NCBI RefSeq assembly: GCF_964340395.1
Contig: NC_135570.1
Location: 3,495,998-3,559,997 of the forward strand
Reading direction: 5' to 3'
DNA from: Glandiceps talaboti
Taxonomy: Eukaryota > Hemichordata > Enteropneusta > Spengelidae
Length of the DNA stretch: 64,000 nucleotides
The first letter of the stretch is position 1, and each line of letters begins with the position of its first letter. Shown here piece by piece: positions 62,936 to 64,000 of the stretch. Both the position numbers and the translations under genes were made by a program. The notes below the pieces were generated by a model, which saw only the letters and a list, made by a program, of their open reading frames with translations, did not search any database and was not told where the DNA came from.

Positions 62936-64000
62936 TATTATTGTTACTGTACGTATTGTATGCCAGTGTATTGGATGTAATATTTTGTGAATGGTGGTTT
63001 TTGTACTGCGAAAATGTATCAGTTGATGGAAGTTTAATACAAACTCTCTCTTAACAGTATATTCGTAAAAACAAAATGTAATATGAATTGGAAATGATGA
63101 TTTAACAAATCATTAGTTTCATTGAATAGCATCAGAATCAGAAAAAGCGCGAGAAACTGAAACTGTACTTCGCATATACATTGTACGACCGCGAGGAATG
63201 TCTCCTCGAGTCGGTAATTTGAATTCACACAAACAATAATTTTACATAGAATTAAGATTTGTATATTATGTCGCATATAGTTCTAAGTATACCATGTTAA
63301 AATAAATCTCAAGAAATCAAAACAACTATGACTTACGTATACATATATGTTATCTAATATTTTTTAAGATGACACGAAAATATTGATATTATAAATTTAA
63401 ATATTAATATATATATTATGATCAATAATACCAAACTTAGACAGCTGGTGTATTGAGCACAGTGTAAGGTTGAAAGGAAAAATAAATTGACACTATTATG
63501 CATATATTTTCATAAATTATTTATCTACAAACTCGAACATTGCTCAGACATCTTTGCAGTAACATTATTATTTGAATTCGCATAATTCTTTATTGTTAAC
63601 TTATATTGTTAATCAGAATCGAAAAAATGTTAATTATTGAAGTATTTACTTGTTATCACTGTAATTGGTATAAAGAGATCGATCAGACTTATATATTGTG
63701 TATTATATTAACCGTCAAGAAGTTGAACTGAATGACTATCACTATAGTTACTGAAAACAATAAGCAATGTAGGCTCCTAAAGCGACAAGAGCAGAGTATT
63801 GCCAATACATTTATTATCTAACTAACCATGTACGGTAGAACTAATTTGTAAAATCATCTTTCTAATGAAATCAAATTATTTTATTACAGACAATGAATAA
63901 TAAAAAACAAATACGTTAATCAACAACTAAATTAATTAATTAATTAATTAATCAATCAATGACGAATCAAAAAGTGCGAAACTTCCTTTAGAATCAAAAA

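Larger units (their letters stand above)
51301..64000. repeat. Duplicated block, copy 2 (contains ZP gene C)
   Basis: Second copy of the block, differing by scattered substitutions, microsatellite length, a 24-bp tandem duplication at 59203-59250 and the Harbinger-like insertion. The repeat-mate still matches at the right window edge. Confidence 0.93.

Overview
The window is AT-rich, intron-rich genomic DNA from a multicellular animal, most likely a marine invertebrate. The evidence is long introns with GT/AG borders, a rhodopsin-like GPCR split into four exons, ZP-domain genes split into nine short exons, dense (CATA)n, (GTCT)n and (CA)n microsatellites, and a mix of LINE, Penelope-like, SINE, hAT-like and Harbinger-like relics. 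I cannot name the species. There is no bacterial operon structure, CRISPR array, rRNA gene or intact tRNA gene.

Layout. 1-11.9 kb holds no gene I can support; it carries a decayed LINE C-terminus (2.8-3.3 kb), dispersed repeats with (GTCT)n (4.8 kb), a 200-bp direct repeat (6.2/6.8 kb) and a TTAA-flanked MITE (7.0-7.4 kb). 11.98-18.29 kb (minus strand) is a complete four-exon class A GPCR gene encoding 386 aa, all introns phase 0. 18.5-22 kb is microsatellite and minisatellite DNA.

22.1-64 kb is a head-to-tail, minus-strand cluster of three ZP-domain genes, here called A (22085-31035), B (38524-48733) and C (55227-60714, first exon beyond the right edge). I joined nine exons for A and B by matching splice phases. 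They give secreted proteins of 347 and 340 aa: signal peptide, ZP-N, ZP-C, basic cleavage-type site, a GPF motif, and the same C-terminal RCNKS. No transmembrane or GPI-type tail is seen. Exon sizes, phases and the final codons are conserved between A and B, although the proteins are strongly diverged. B and C are nearly identical through introns and flanks, so they are either a very recent tandem duplication of at least 12 kb or two haplotypes placed side by side by the assembler.

The B and C blocks also give natural before/after pairs for transposon insertion. A 1.4-kb element sits in the B flank and is absent from C. A 2.05-kb Harbinger-like element with a TAA target duplication sits in the C flank and is absent from B. 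Both blocks share a decayed Penelope-like reverse transcriptase fragment downstream of the gene and a tRNA-headed SINE in intron 5.

Most biologically interesting: the ZP cluster, because ZP proteins build egg coats and other extracellular filaments. The few coding differences between B and C are almost all amino-acid-changing.
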